The notes: generated by a model not told the origin, from the sequence alone. 64,000 nucleotides of DNA from Streptomyces sp. 3214.6 (GCF_900129855.1 NZ_LT670819.1:558001-622000), one strand, 5' to 3'. Counted from the stretch's first letter, positions 44,727-52,147 are shown. A program made the numbers and translations.

Positions 44727-45203
44727 TCATCGTGCGTCGGTCAGGCCGAGTCGGGCGACGATCCGTTTGCCCACCGGCACCCGTACGACCTCGAATTCCT
44801 CCGCCACGGCCCGCACGATCTCCAGGCCGTGCTGGCCGACCCGCGTCGGATCCGGTGCGCAGGGTGCCGGCAGCACCGGATCGCTGTCCCAGACGGCGAT
44901 CTCCACCGTGCCACCGCTGACACGCAGTTGCAGCAGGACCGGCCCGGGCGCGTATCTGAGCGCGTTGGTGACCAGCTCGCTCACCACGAGCTGGGAAAGG
45001 TCCACGGCCCCCACCGACACGGGCGGACCGCCCGGGCGCCGCACGCGGGTGAGGAAGTCGCCCGTGAGCTGCCGCGCCCGGGCGATACAACCGTCCTTGC
45101 CGTCAAGTGCCACCGTCGTCTCGGCAGGGGTCCCGTCGGATGCGGAGAAACGCTGGTCGGGCGGGACACCTGCCATCCGGACCGCCTTCACTACCCCGTT
45201 CAT
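44727..45203 (-). CDS. RsbW-like histidine-kinase-fold ATP-binding protein (anti-sigma type)
   Basis: 158 residues. N-box SELVTNALRYA, G1-like IAVWDSDPVLPA and G2-like RVGQHGLEIVRA form a HATPase_c_2 domain as in the many Streptomyces RsbW homologues. These bind a sigma factor or anti-sigma antagonist and phosphorylate the latter. It diverges from the ECF sigma gene 196 bp away, but ECF factors are not the usual RsbW partners, so a functional link is unproven. Confidence 0.82.
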   Translation of the reverse strand: MNGVVKAVRMAGVPPDQRFSASDGTPAETTVALDGKDGCIARARQLTGDFLTRVRRPGGPPVSVGAVDLSQLVVSELVTNALRYAPGPVLLQLRVSGGTVEIAVWDSDPVLPAPCAPDPTRVGQHGLEIVRAVAEEFEVVRVPVGKRIVARLGLTDAR

Positions 45204-45398
45204 ATCCGCGCGACTACCCGAGAACCCGCCCCCTACGCCCCAAGCGCACCACTCACCCGCCGCGCTCGGCGCGCCTACGCGAACCTGGCCGGCACGGCTG
45301 GGGTTCCACCTTCTGTCGTCGACGTCTGTAACGCTTTTCGCGCCTCATTCCAAGAACAGGTGTAGTGCGTGTGACGAACCCGGTGGAAGGAGACGCCT

Positions 45399-46046
45399 GT
45401 GGCCGGCGCGGAACGGTTACCGAGTGGGCCCGCCGCGGCGGTGCGCGACCCGGAGCTCTTCGAGGAGTTCTACCGGCGCCACGTGGACGCGGTGCTGCGT
45501 TTCGTGGCGCGCCGGGTCGACGACCCGCACACCGCGGCCGACCTGACGGCGGAGATCTTCCTGACCGTCCTGCACTCGGCCCACTCCTACCGGCCGCACC
45601 TCGGCAGTGAGACGGCCTGGCTGTTCGGCATCGCCCGCAATGTGGTGTCGTCGGAGCGTCGCCGGGTCGCGCGGGAGGCGGAGCGCGATCTGCGTTTCTC
45701 CGGGCGGAGGCTGCTGGAGGCCGACGACATCGTCCGTATCGAGGACAGACTCGACGCGGAGAGCCCGGGGCGGCGCGCCCTGGCCGCGCTGGCACGGCTC
45801 CCCGAGGGCGAGCGGGCCGTCATGGAGCTGATCGCGGTGGACCAGCTGACGGTCACCGAGGCGGCGGCTGCGCTGGGCATACGCCAGGTCACGGCCCGCG
45901 TACGACTGCACCGGGCGCGCAAGACGCTGCGCAAGGAGGCGGACGTCGAGGCCGCGGACGCGAACCCGACGGCCGCGGGAACGAGCTCCACGCACGCCAC
46001 GACGCCGGACGCATCGACGCTGTACATCGCAAGGGGGGAAGCATGA
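45399..46046 (+). CDS. ECF-type RNA polymerase sigma factor
   Basis: 215 residues, GTG with GGAAGGAG upstream. Region 2: FEEFYRRHVDAVLRFVARRV, then DLTAEIFLTVLHSAHSY and AWLFGIARNVV. Region 4: ALARLPEGERAVMELIAVDQ then LTVTEAAAALGIRQVTARVR. Linker and tail are typical of ECF factors; the 30-residue Ala/Thr tail is not. It should direct polymerase to its own regulon. It overlaps the next gene by 4 nt (ATGA), marking that gene as its likely partner. Confidence 0.88.
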   Translation: MAGAERLPSGPAAAVRDPELFEEFYRRHVDAVLRFVARRVDDPHTAADLTAEIFLTVLHSAHSYRPHLGSETAWLFGIARNVVSSERRRVAREAERDLRFSGRRLLEADDIVRIEDRLDAESPGRRALAALARLPEGERAVMELIAVDQLTVTEAAAALGIRQVTARVRLHRARKTLRKEADVEAADANPTAAGTSSTHATTPDASTLYIARGEA

Positions 46047-46669
46047 GCACCAGGCCGACGTTCGAGGACCGGCTCCTGGACGAGCTCAAGAGGGAGATCG
46101 AGCTGCGCGAGGCCGGGGCGTGCCGGACCGAACCGACCGAGGTCGGACCGGGCCGGGGCTGGACAAGGGCTTCCGTGCGCTCTCTGCTCGCTCCTCGCCG
46201 GATCGCCTTCGTCGCGACGGCCTGCGCGATGGCCTGGCTCGGCGTGGCGGTCGTACCCGGCTCGTCGGCCGGCCCGTCGGCCGACACGGCGGCGTTCGCG
46301 GCGGAGCTACAGGGGGACGGCACAGTCGAGCTCACCGTCAAGGATCAGGCCATCGGGATCGACGCCCAGCGCGAACTGGCGAGGAAGGTGCGTCCGTGGG
46401 GCATCGAGGTGACGATTGATGTGCTGGCTCCCGGCTATGTCTGCGAGCGCAGCAGGTTCACCCCGTTCCCGGTGATCGAAAGGCGAACCGGGAACGTGGT
46501 CCCCGGCATTGCGATCAAGGCCGGCTGGGACTTCACCTTGCGCCGGGGCAATGTGCTGGCCTTCGAGAACATGAAAGGCATGTCGCGGCCGCGCGCTGTC
46601 GAGCTCTACGCGAGCAAGAGCGAGGCCAAGCCCTGCGTTCCGCTGAAGCTCACGCTGCCCGACGAGTAG
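46043..46669 (+). CDS. Single-TM membrane protein, candidate anti-sigma factor
   Basis: 208 residues. Cytoplasmic N-terminus of about 50 residues (RPTFEDRLLDELKREIELRE), one TM near 52-72 (RIAFVATACAMAWLGVAVVP) and an exported domain of about 130 residues with CERSRFTPFP and KPCVPLK (one Cys each). The 4-nt overlap with the sigma gene and the topology fit an anti-sigma factor or sigma-associated sensor. No zinc-finger anti-sigma motif (HxxxCxxC) is present. Function inferred only from context. Confidence 0.55.
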   Translation: MSTRPTFEDRLLDELKREIELREAGACRTEPTEVGPGRGWTRASVRSLLAPRRIAFVATACAMAWLGVAVVPGSSAGPSADTAAFAAELQGDGTVELTVKDQAIGIDAQRELARKVRPWGIEVTIDVLAPGYVCERSRFTPFPVIERRTGNVVPGIAIKAGWDFTLRRGNVLAFENMKGMSRPRAVELYASKSEAKPCVPLKLTLPDE

Positions 46670-46770
46670 GGACTGTCCCCGCTCACGGCACACCTCAGCG
46701 ACCACTTCACCGCACACCTCACCTCATCTCACCTCAGCGAACACCTCGCCGCACAGAACCCGGTCTTCCC

Positions 46771-48048
46771 ATGGAACCCCCGCCCGTCATCCGCCCATCC
46801 CTACAGCCGTCACCCTCCGCGATCGCCCGGTCACCCGCCTCCCGTCTGGGCTGGCTCGACGCGTTGCGCGGCATCGCCGCACTCGTCGTGGTGCTCGACC
46901 ACTCGTCGGCGGCGTTCCTGCCGGAGTTCCGGCAGGAAGTGATGCCGCAGTTCAACCTCGGCCGGTACGGCATCATGGTGTTCTTCCTGGTGAGCGGCTA
47001 TATCATCCCCGCGTCGCTGGAGCGCCGGGGCTGTGTCCGGTCCTTCTGGATCGGACGGGTCTTCCGCGTGTACCCGCTGTGGGCGGCGGCCGTCACCGGG
47101 GTCCTCGTCCTGAATCTGCTGGGCATCGCCGAGCTGCGTGACGGTCTGGGCCGACAGAGCCTCACCGCCGTGGCCGTCGCCCATGTCACCCTGCTCCAAG
47201 AGCTGCTGGGGACGCCGAGCGTCCTGCTCGTCCTGTGGACGCTCTCCTACGAGATGGCCTTCTATCTGCTGGTCGTCGCCCTCTTCACGGCCGGTCGGCA
47301 CCAGCGGTCGGCGGCGGTCGCCGTCACCCTCGCCGGGTTCGCCGCCGTGAGCGCGACAGCGGGGGTCACCCTGCCGGCCTCGGCGCTCTCCGGCGCGGTC
47401 GGTACCGGCCCGCTGATCGCGCTCACCTCGGTCGCCATGGTGCTCGCCGTCTGCTGGGCGAGCGCCGGGTCACCCGCACTGCGGGTGGTCGGCGGGGTGC
47501 TGGGCGGGGTGTCGGCGCTCGTCCTGGTCGTCTTCAACGGCACGGTGCCCCTGTGGGAGGGGCTGGTGATCCTCTCCGTGATGTTCCTCGGCACCGCCGT
47601 CCACCGGGCCGAGCACGGCCGGAGCAGTTGGCGGCGCGCGGCCGTCACCGCCGCCGTGGTGCTCGGGTGCGCCGTGGGGAGCGCGTACGGCCAGGGCGAC
47701 GACGCCCACTTCACCCGGCGCGGCTGGATCCTGGCGTTCCTGCTGGCCGCGCTCACCTTCGGAGTGGGACTGGCCGCGCGCCACCGGCGCGTACCACGCG
47801 AGCTGATCGGACTGGGAGCGACCAGCTACTCGGTCTATCTGCTGCATCCCGTGCTGCTGGCGGTGACCGACGGCACGATCGGCCGGTGGCGACAGGACAG
47901 TCCGACGCTCGAGCTGGCGTTCTTCGCCGTGCTGCTGCCGTTGTGCGTACTGACCCACCGTTACATCGAAGTGCCGGGCCAGGCATGGGGCCGCAGGCTG
48001 GCACGACGTCGTCGGCCGGACTCGCGCAGAGCCGCTCAGCCGATGTGA
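46771..48048 (+). CDS. Membrane acyltransferase family 3 (OafA/YrhL-like)
   Basis: 425 residues, about ten TM segments. LGWLDALRGIAALVVVLDHS holds the catalytic His of the family; IMVFFLVSGYIIPASLERR and FWIGRVFRVYPLWAA are the conserved second block; YSVYLLHPVLLAVTDG the late block. Transfers acyl (often acetyl) groups to sugars of extracellular polymers or to antibiotics. Substrate unknown. Its 3' end overlaps the convergent chitosanase gene by 13 nt. Confidence 0.88.
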   Translation: MEPPPVIRPSLQPSPSAIARSPASRLGWLDALRGIAALVVVLDHSSAAFLPEFRQEVMPQFNLGRYGIMVFFLVSGYIIPASLERRGCVRSFWIGRVFRVYPLWAAAVTGVLVLNLLGIAELRDGLGRQSLTAVAVAHVTLLQELLGTPSVLLVLWTLSYEMAFYLLVVALFTAGRHQRSAAVAVTLAGFAAVSATAGVTLPASALSGAVGTGPLIALTSVAMVLAVCWASAGSPALRVVGGVLGGVSALVLVVFNGTVPLWEGLVILSVMFLGTAVHRAEHGRSSWRRAAVTAAVVLGCAVGSAYGQGDDAHFTRRGWILAFLLAALTFGVGLAARHRRVPRELIGLGATSYSVYLLHPVLLAVTDGTIGRWRQDSPTLELAFFAVLLPLCVLTHRYIEVPGQAWGRRLARRRRPDSRRAAQPM

Positions 48049-48911
48049 TAGCTGTCGCCGTACACCTTCCAGTCCAGGGGCGGGTCGAGGTCGAGGTTGC
48101 CCTTGCGCAGGAACACGCGCTGGGCCGTGTCGACGCGACTGGTGTCGCTGTGTGCCTCCTCCTGTTTCATGGCCCAGACCCGGGCGTCGAGGAAGGCGTT
48201 CAGATACTTCGTCTCGTCGCCGCCCTGGGCCGGCGGCTTCGCCTTGGTCAGCGCGCGCCGCCGGATGTTGCGGAAACTGGTGGAGTCGGTGCCGTCACCG
48301 TGCATGACGATGGCGTCGTAGTAGGCGAACTGGCCCAGAACGCGCAGTCCGTCCGTCTTGCCCTGCTGGACGGCCGGGTTGAAGTAGACGCGGTCGCGTT
48401 CGTCGTTCTGGGCCTGCTGGAACGCCGTGTCCTGGGCGGCCTTGCGCCAGTCCTTCGGGTAGTTCGGGTCGAGGCCGGCGTGCGAGTCGGTGCCGTTGAC
48501 GGCGCGCAGGGCGGGCAGGTACTTGGCGAGGACGTTGCCGGGCTTGCGGTCGGTGTAGAGCTGTACGAGGTCGAGCATGTCGCCGGTGCCGGAGCAGAAA
48601 CCGATGATGCCCGCGGTGTAGCCGCGGCCGTCGCCGATGTCCTCGATGTACCGGTACTGGGCCTTCCAGTCGAGCGAGGAGTTCTCCGCGCTCGACACCA
48701 GCTTCATGGCGATCTCCTTCTTCGCCGGGTCGTCGAGGCCCTTGGCGGTGGGGGCCGCGGTCGCCGGGAGGGCGTCGAGGAGGGAGGCTGCCGCCAGGGC
48801 GCCGGTGAGGGCGAGGAAGAGGCGGCGGGAGGTGGGAGCGGGGGTGGGGGTGGGGGTGGGGGTGGGGGTGGGGGTGGGGGTAGGCATGGGGCCGTCGATC
48901 GGCCGGGACAT
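48036..48911 (-). CDS. csnA: Tat-exported GH46 chitosanase
   Basis: About 291 residues from ATG 48911 (GTG 48917 and ATG 48887 are alternatives; GGAG lies at 48926-48929). After a (Pro-Thr)n stretch comes a Tat signal TSRRLFLALTGALAAASLLD. The GH46 catalytic Glu is in SSAENSSLDW (about 75) and Asp in EDIGDGRGYTAG (about 92), 17-18 apart as in known chitosanases; GIIGFCSGTGDML and AYYDAIVMHGDG also fit. It cleaves chitosan outside the cell. The Tat route matches what is known for a Streptomyces chitosanase. A palindromic operator lies 60 bp upstream. Confidence 0.9.
   Translation of the reverse strand: MSRPIDGPMPTPTPTPTPTPTPTPAPTSRRLFLALTGALAAASLLDALPATAAPTAKGLDDPAKKEIAMKLVSSAENSSLDWKAQYRYIEDIGDGRGYTAGIIGFCSGTGDMLDLVQLYTDRKPGNVLAKYLPALRAVNGTDSHAGLDPNYPKDWRKAAQDTAFQQAQNDERDRVYFNPAVQQGKTDGLRVLGQFAYYDAIVMHGDGTDSTSFRNIRRRALTKAKPPAQGGDETKYLNAFLDARVWAMKQEEAHSDTSRVDTAQRVFLRKGNLDLDPPLDWKVYGDSYHIG
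48840..48881. repeat. Hexanucleotide microsatellite (GGGGGT)7
   Basis: Seven exact copies of GGGGGT on the plus strand; on the coding strand they give the (Pro-Thr) repeat before the Tat motif. Six-base units keep the frame. G-runs of five could fold into G-quadruplexes in the non-template strand sense of the plus strand. Confidence 0.85.
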
Positions 48912-48970
48912 GTGCACCACAGTGGCTCCAGGTGAGGAGTGGGGGTGGGGTGGCTCTGCGCTGCAACTGA

Positions 48971-48985
48971 TAGGAAGGTTTCCTA
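48971..48985. promoter_or_regulatory. Candidate chitosanase operator
   Basis: TAGGAA-GGT-TTCCTA, perfect 6-bp arms around 3 bases, 60-74 bp upstream of the chitosanase start. From memory it resembles the AGGAAA/TTTCCT palindrome bound by the ROK repressor CsnR at Streptomyces chitosanase genes. Confidence 0.6.
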
Positions 48986-49068
48986 CCAGAGGCCGGTGAC
49001 AGAAGTAACCCATCGAAGCCACGTTCGTGCGATCGAACAAACTGACCCGCCGTCACGCGGGCCGGGAG

Positions 49069-49407
49069 TCAGAGGAGTCGGACCATGACGGAGATCAGGA
49101 ACCCGGTGAGGCCGATATGGAAGATGACCATGCAGATCCACTGCGACACCGACATGCGCCAGGACGTCGCATTGAGGATCTCCCACTCACTCACCGCGAA
49201 GGCGGCCAGCACCAGGGCGAGCACCTCCCACAGCACGTACCACCAGCCCGAGGGGGTCGCCCCCGTCGTACCGTCCAACGCGGCCGGGATGCGGGTCGCG
49301 CGACCCAGCAGGAAGAGGCCGAACAGCAGCTTGTGCCAGCCGTGACGGACCGCCGGTGCGGTGGTCGCCGCACGAGTGGCGGATGTGGATCCTGTAGACA
49401 TTCGCAC
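49069..49407 (-). CDS. Small membrane protein of unknown function
   Basis: 112 residues from a GTG with GGGAGG about 10 nt upstream. Three hydrophobic stretches: KLLFGLFLLG, WWYVLWEVLALVLAAFAVSE and WICMVIFHIGLTGFLISVMV. Several Trp at membrane edges. No family recognised. It lies between the chitosanase promoter and the atropopeptide-like locus and points away from the latter; nothing shows it belongs to it. Confidence 0.5.
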   Translation of the reverse strand: MRMSTGSTSATRAATTAPAVRHGWHKLLFGLFLLGRATRIPAALDGTTGATPSGWWYVLWEVLALVLAAFAVSEWEILNATSWRMSVSQWICMVIFHIGLTGFLISVMVRLL

Positions 49408-49420
49408 ATTTGATCACCCT

Positions 49421-49660
49421 CCCGCGATGGAAGCCACCGTTCCGGTCCCCGGGAGCGCAAGGAGTGCAGCGCGGACGACGGCATGAACATCATCGACATG
49501 CGAATGCACATGAACTTCGGTGACGCACAGATCTGAAACAGCATCGAATAGGGCCGCTTATTTATCCGAGAGTGCACGGCCTTTTGACTGGCAGTGCACA
49601 CCCGTTTTCACACCTTCGAAAGGCATTCTGGCGTGATCACATCGCGTGTTTCCAATCACC
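49421..49660. promoter_or_regulatory. AT-richer regulatory region upstream of the RiPP precursor, with direct repeats
   Basis: This stretch is clearly less GC-rich than its surroundings. AGTGCAC occurs at 49571-49577 and 49593-49599, start to start 22 bp (two helical turns), 136-165 bp before the precursor start. A 17-codon frame at 49483-49536 lacks a usable ribosome site and is not called. Confidence 0.4.
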
Positions 49661-49661
49661 G

Positions 49662-49691
49662 TTGACGCCTCATCGGCCCGGCGGCTCTACT
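49662..49691 (+). promoter_or_regulatory. Candidate promoter of the RiPP precursor
   Basis: TTGACG at 49662-49667, 18-bp spacer, TCTACT at 49686-49691; about 36-40 nt of 5' untranslated sequence before the ribosome site. The -35 is good, the -10 imperfect. Confidence 0.45.
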
Positions 49692-49734
49692 CGATTCCGA
49701 TTCAGCGTCACTTCCCTTGCTATGGAGGTATTCC

Positions 49735-49815
49735 ATGAAGATGTTCGGGGCACTGAAAAGGAAGATCGTCGGCGAGAAGAGCCTCAAGGCGTACGCCTGG
49801 TACCTCTGGTACTGA
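49735..49815 (+). CDS. Atropopeptide (tryptorubin-type) RiPP precursor peptide, core AWYLWY
   Basis: A 26-residue gene missed by ordinary ORF cut-offs. GGAGG at 49724-49728 is 6 nt before the ATG. The leader starts MKMFGALKRK and is basic; the C-terminus reads KSLKAYAWYLWY followed directly by the stop. The last six residues AWYLWY differ from the tryptorubin A core AWYIWY only by Leu for Ile. Tryptorubin precursors are similarly short with a basic leader and the core at the very end. The adjacent P450 gene would join the Trp and Tyr side chains; a protease must then remove the 20-residue leader. No protease or exporter gene is adjacent. Confidence 0.88.
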   Translation: MKMFGALKRKIVGEKSLKAYAWYLWY

Positions 49816-49840
49816 GCCGCCGTTGAGCAGGTGAGAAAGC

Positions 49841-49884
49841 GCGTGCGCCCGCCGTCGCCGGTGACGGAGACGGCGGGCGCACGC
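49841..49884 (+). terminator. Perfect 16-bp stem-loop between precursor and P450
   Basis: GCGTGCGCCCGCCGTC at 49841-49856 pairs with GACGGCGGGCGCACGC at 49869-49884 without mismatch, loop 12 nt. It starts 25 nt after the precursor stop and ends 35 nt before the P450 start. It would act as a partial terminator or RNA stabiliser, giving more precursor than enzyme message. Confidence 0.8.
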
Positions 49885-49919
49885 CACCTAAGGTCAAGTC
49901 GCTTCGATGTGGAGACACC

Positions 49920-50966
49920 ATGCCGTCGTCGCCCTCTCTCACCCAGCGTCGCAGGGTCGAATTCGCCCCGCGAATCCGTTCCCTGCTGGACGATCACCTC
50001 GGGGAAAAGGTGTTCCGACTCGATCCCGGCACGGTGGGCGTCGGTTGCGCCGGACTCATCGAGCAGGTCATGGCGACCCGGCCGGCGAACGACTTCGAAC
50101 GGCCCACCTTCAAGCCCCTGCTCGGCCGGGCGATCCCGCGGACCGAGGCCTCGGCCTTGATGCGGGCCGTGGGCCAGGACGTACGTGCGGCGCTCGCCGA
50201 ACCCACCGATCTGTCCACCGACCTCTCCGGGACCTGGCCGCGGATGGCGCACACCTATCTGCGGGACACCGTCTTCGGGCGTGACCCGCGCCGGCTCAAG
50301 GTGCTCGTCGACCGGCGGCTGGAGTGGACGCCCAAGCTGACCTGGACAGTCATCGGCGTGGGGGCCGCATTGCCGGGGCGCGGCGGGGCGCTCGCGCGGA
50401 CCTCGCGGCTCGGCGCGTGCACGGCCGAGGCTGCGACATACGCAGAACGGCGGCACGCCATGGGCATGTACCGCCGGGCCGCGGCTCCGGTGTGTTTCAC
50501 GGTCGCGGCGCTGGTCGCGAACGCGCTGTGGCTCGGGGCTCCCTTCCCTCCCGGCACGCCGAACCGGCACATCATCCACGAGTCGCTGCGGCTGTTGCCG
50601 GTGTCCTGGAACGTGTTGCGGGTCGCCTCCCCCGAGTTCACCGCCCTCGACGAGCGCATCGGCGCCGACGACGACGTCCTGATGCTGCCGCTGCTGTCCC
50701 ACCGGGACCCCGCGCTGTGGGACGACCCCCATGTCTTCCGCCCCGAGCGGTGGCACGACCTCGACCCGGACACCGCTCCCGGATACCTCCCCTTCGGGCA
50801 TGCGAGCGAACGCTGCTGGGGGCGCCACATGGTGCTGCCGCTGGCCGAGCGGCTGCTCGACATCGCCCGGCACAACGGACTCGCACCCGACCCCCGGCAG
50901 ACGGCGGCCAGGGTTCCGCTGGCCGGCCTGATGGGTGTGGTCGACGTCCGCATGCTCTCCAGGTAG
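49920..50966 (+). CDS. Short cytochrome P450, candidate atropopeptide cross-linking enzyme
   Basis: 348 residues, shorter than the usual 400. The I-helix region is poorly conserved (VCFTVAALVANALWLG; no clear acid-Thr pair). ExxR motif in HESLRLLP (Glu 221, Arg 224), PERW segment FRPERWHD, and haem loop FGHASERCWG with the Cys ligand at 299. GGAG at 49911-49914 precedes the ATG by 5 nt. Known atropopeptide clusters consist of a small precursor gene and one P450 that makes the C-C and C-N bonds between aromatic side chains, so this role is inferred from the neighbour. Electron-transfer partners are not nearby. Confidence 0.85.
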   Translation: MPSSPSLTQRRRVEFAPRIRSLLDDHLGEKVFRLDPGTVGVGCAGLIEQVMATRPANDFERPTFKPLLGRAIPRTEASALMRAVGQDVRAALAEPTDLSTDLSGTWPRMAHTYLRDTVFGRDPRRLKVLVDRRLEWTPKLTWTVIGVGAALPGRGGALARTSRLGACTAEAATYAERRHAMGMYRRAAAPVCFTVAALVANALWLGAPFPPGTPNRHIIHESLRLLPVSWNVLRVASPEFTALDERIGADDDVLMLPLLSHRDPALWDDPHVFRPERWHDLDPDTAPGYLPFGHASERCWGRHMVLPLAERLLDIARHNGLAPDPRQTAARVPLAGLMGVVDVRMLSR

Positions 50967-50999
50967 CGAAAAGCAGGGGGAGTTCACGGGCCGGGTGGT

Positions 51000-51272
51000 T
51001 CACGGGGTGCCCGGGGCGTCGCCGCGCCAGTCGAACCGGCGGTCGGCGGTGCCTCGCCGCTCGTACAGGGCGTGGCCGCCGGGCCCGTAGCGGCCTATCT
51101 CCGTGGTCAGCGCCACTTCGCGCAGCTCGTGGTCGGAGCGGTCCGTGATGTCCAGCAGCAGCCCGTCCAGCGGGCCGCCCACCAGGTGCGCGTACCGGCG
51201 GTCCGGGCGGGGGCCGGCGTCGTCGTGGTCGGCGCCGTAGACCCGGCCCCGCAAGAACTCAACCTCGTCCAT
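51000..51272 (-). CDS. Small hypothetical protein
   Basis: About 90 residues from ATG 51272 (the frame is open to 51449, and GTGs near 51293 are possible). DEVEFLRGRVYGADHDDAGP, then AHLVGGPLDGLLLDITDRSD and IGRYGPGGHALYERR, ending FDWRGDAPGTP. Similar short proteins with a GGPLDG motif are scattered in Streptomyces without function. It converges on the P450 with a 33-bp gap. Confidence 0.5.
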   Translation of the reverse strand: MDEVEFLRGRVYGADHDDAGPRPDRRYAHLVGGPLDGLLLDITDRSDHELREVALTTEIGRYGPGGHALYERRGTADRRFDWRGDAPGTP

Positions 51273-51442
51273 GACCAGCAGCCTGTCATCCACCACTGAC
51301 AACGGCCCGGCGCCCTCGCGCTGCGGCCCCTGTCGGCGTTCTTCGGCCAAGCCGGTGGCGGAAACGTGGCGTCCAAGGGCATGCCCCGACTCAGCGGGTA
51401 TCCACTCCATACACGTCGTTGTGTGAGGGGTGGGGGGCCCTG

Positions 51443-52147
51443 ATGGCACGCAGGCGGGAGCGGGCGTCAGCCGGTGAGTCGGCGTGGGCCAGGCGTCGGC
51501 GGACCGTGCGAGAGCTGCGGGCCTCGGGCCGCGACGGGCCTCGATTACGCGAAGTGCTGCCGGCCCTCGCCGCCCTGCTCGCCGTCACGTGCGCCGCGGT
51601 CGCGGGACTCGCGCTGGTCTCCCGCGCGTTCGGCGGCCGGGCCGGCGCGCTGCTCCTCGTGCCCCTCGCGGTCGTCGCCGTCATCGTACGGCGTCGGTCC
51701 CGGCGGCCGGCCCGGCGGCGCGGTGGGTACTACACCGCCGAGGAGCTGGCCGAGTTGGACATGCCCGCGCTGGTGGTCGCGGTGGCCCGGATGCTCCGGC
51801 GGGACGGCTGGCGGGTGCTGCCGCCCCCTCGGCACGACACCCTCCATCTCGCCGCTCGTGACGGCCGGGGTCTGCTGCTCGACGTGGCGTTCCGTCCGGT
51901 GGCCGAGCCGCTGCCCGACGAGGAGTCGGCCTGCTCCTGCCGGGCCCGGATGCCGGCGCGGGGCCGGGCCGGTCCGCCGCTGCGACTCGTCGTGCACCGG
52001 GGCACGTTCACGCATCGGGACGAGGTGTGGGCCGCGCGCGAGGGCCGCACGTATCTGATCGACGGTCCCCGGCTTCGGCTGTGGGCGCGCGGCACGCCCC
52101 TGGCCCAGGTCGCGGGCGGAGTCGTCCCCACGCCCAGGCGTATGTGA
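51443..52147 (+). CDS. Membrane-anchored protein with degenerate Mrr-like (restriction-endonuclease-fold) domain
   Basis: 234 residues. Basic N-terminus, two TM segments (about 40-85), then a domain starting YTAEELAELDMPALVVAVAR, LRRDGWRVLPPP and later RLVVHRGTFTHRDEVWAARE plus TYLIDGPRLRLWARG. This is the order of the Mrr catalytic fold (start helix, VQCK strand, TxGxFT, LIDGxxL). The D-ExK catalytic residues are not evident: the middle strand reads LLLDVAFRPV. So it is probably non-nucleolytic, a sensor or structural relative. Function unknown. Confidence 0.55.
   Translation: MARRRERASAGESAWARRRRTVRELRASGRDGPRLREVLPALAALLAVTCAAVAGLALVSRAFGGRAGALLLVPLAVVAVIVRRRSRRPARRRGGYYTAEELAELDMPALVVAVARMLRRDGWRVLPPPRHDTLHLAARDGRGLLLDVAFRPVAEPLPDEESACSCRARMPARGRAGPPLRLVVHRGTFTHRDEVWAAREGRTYLIDGPRLRLWARGTPLAQVAGGVVPTPRRM

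Noticed and set aside
44727..46046. The RsbW-like protein as regulator of the neighbouring ECF sigma factor
   Set aside because: RsbW-type kinases act on sigma-B-like factors; the two genes diverge and share no coupling. Adjacency alone is too weak.
49483..49536. 17-codon frame (MNIIDMRMHMNFGDAQI) upstream of the RiPP precursor
   Set aside because: The nearest AAGGAG is 18 nt from the ATG, too far, and no aromatic core or family resemblance is present. Considered as a second precursor and dropped.
49187..49601. Alternative minus-strand frames over the small membrane protein
   Set aside because: Their translations are Arg/Pro-rich without TM segments, whereas the 49069-49407 frame has three clear hydrophobic stretches and a ribosome site.
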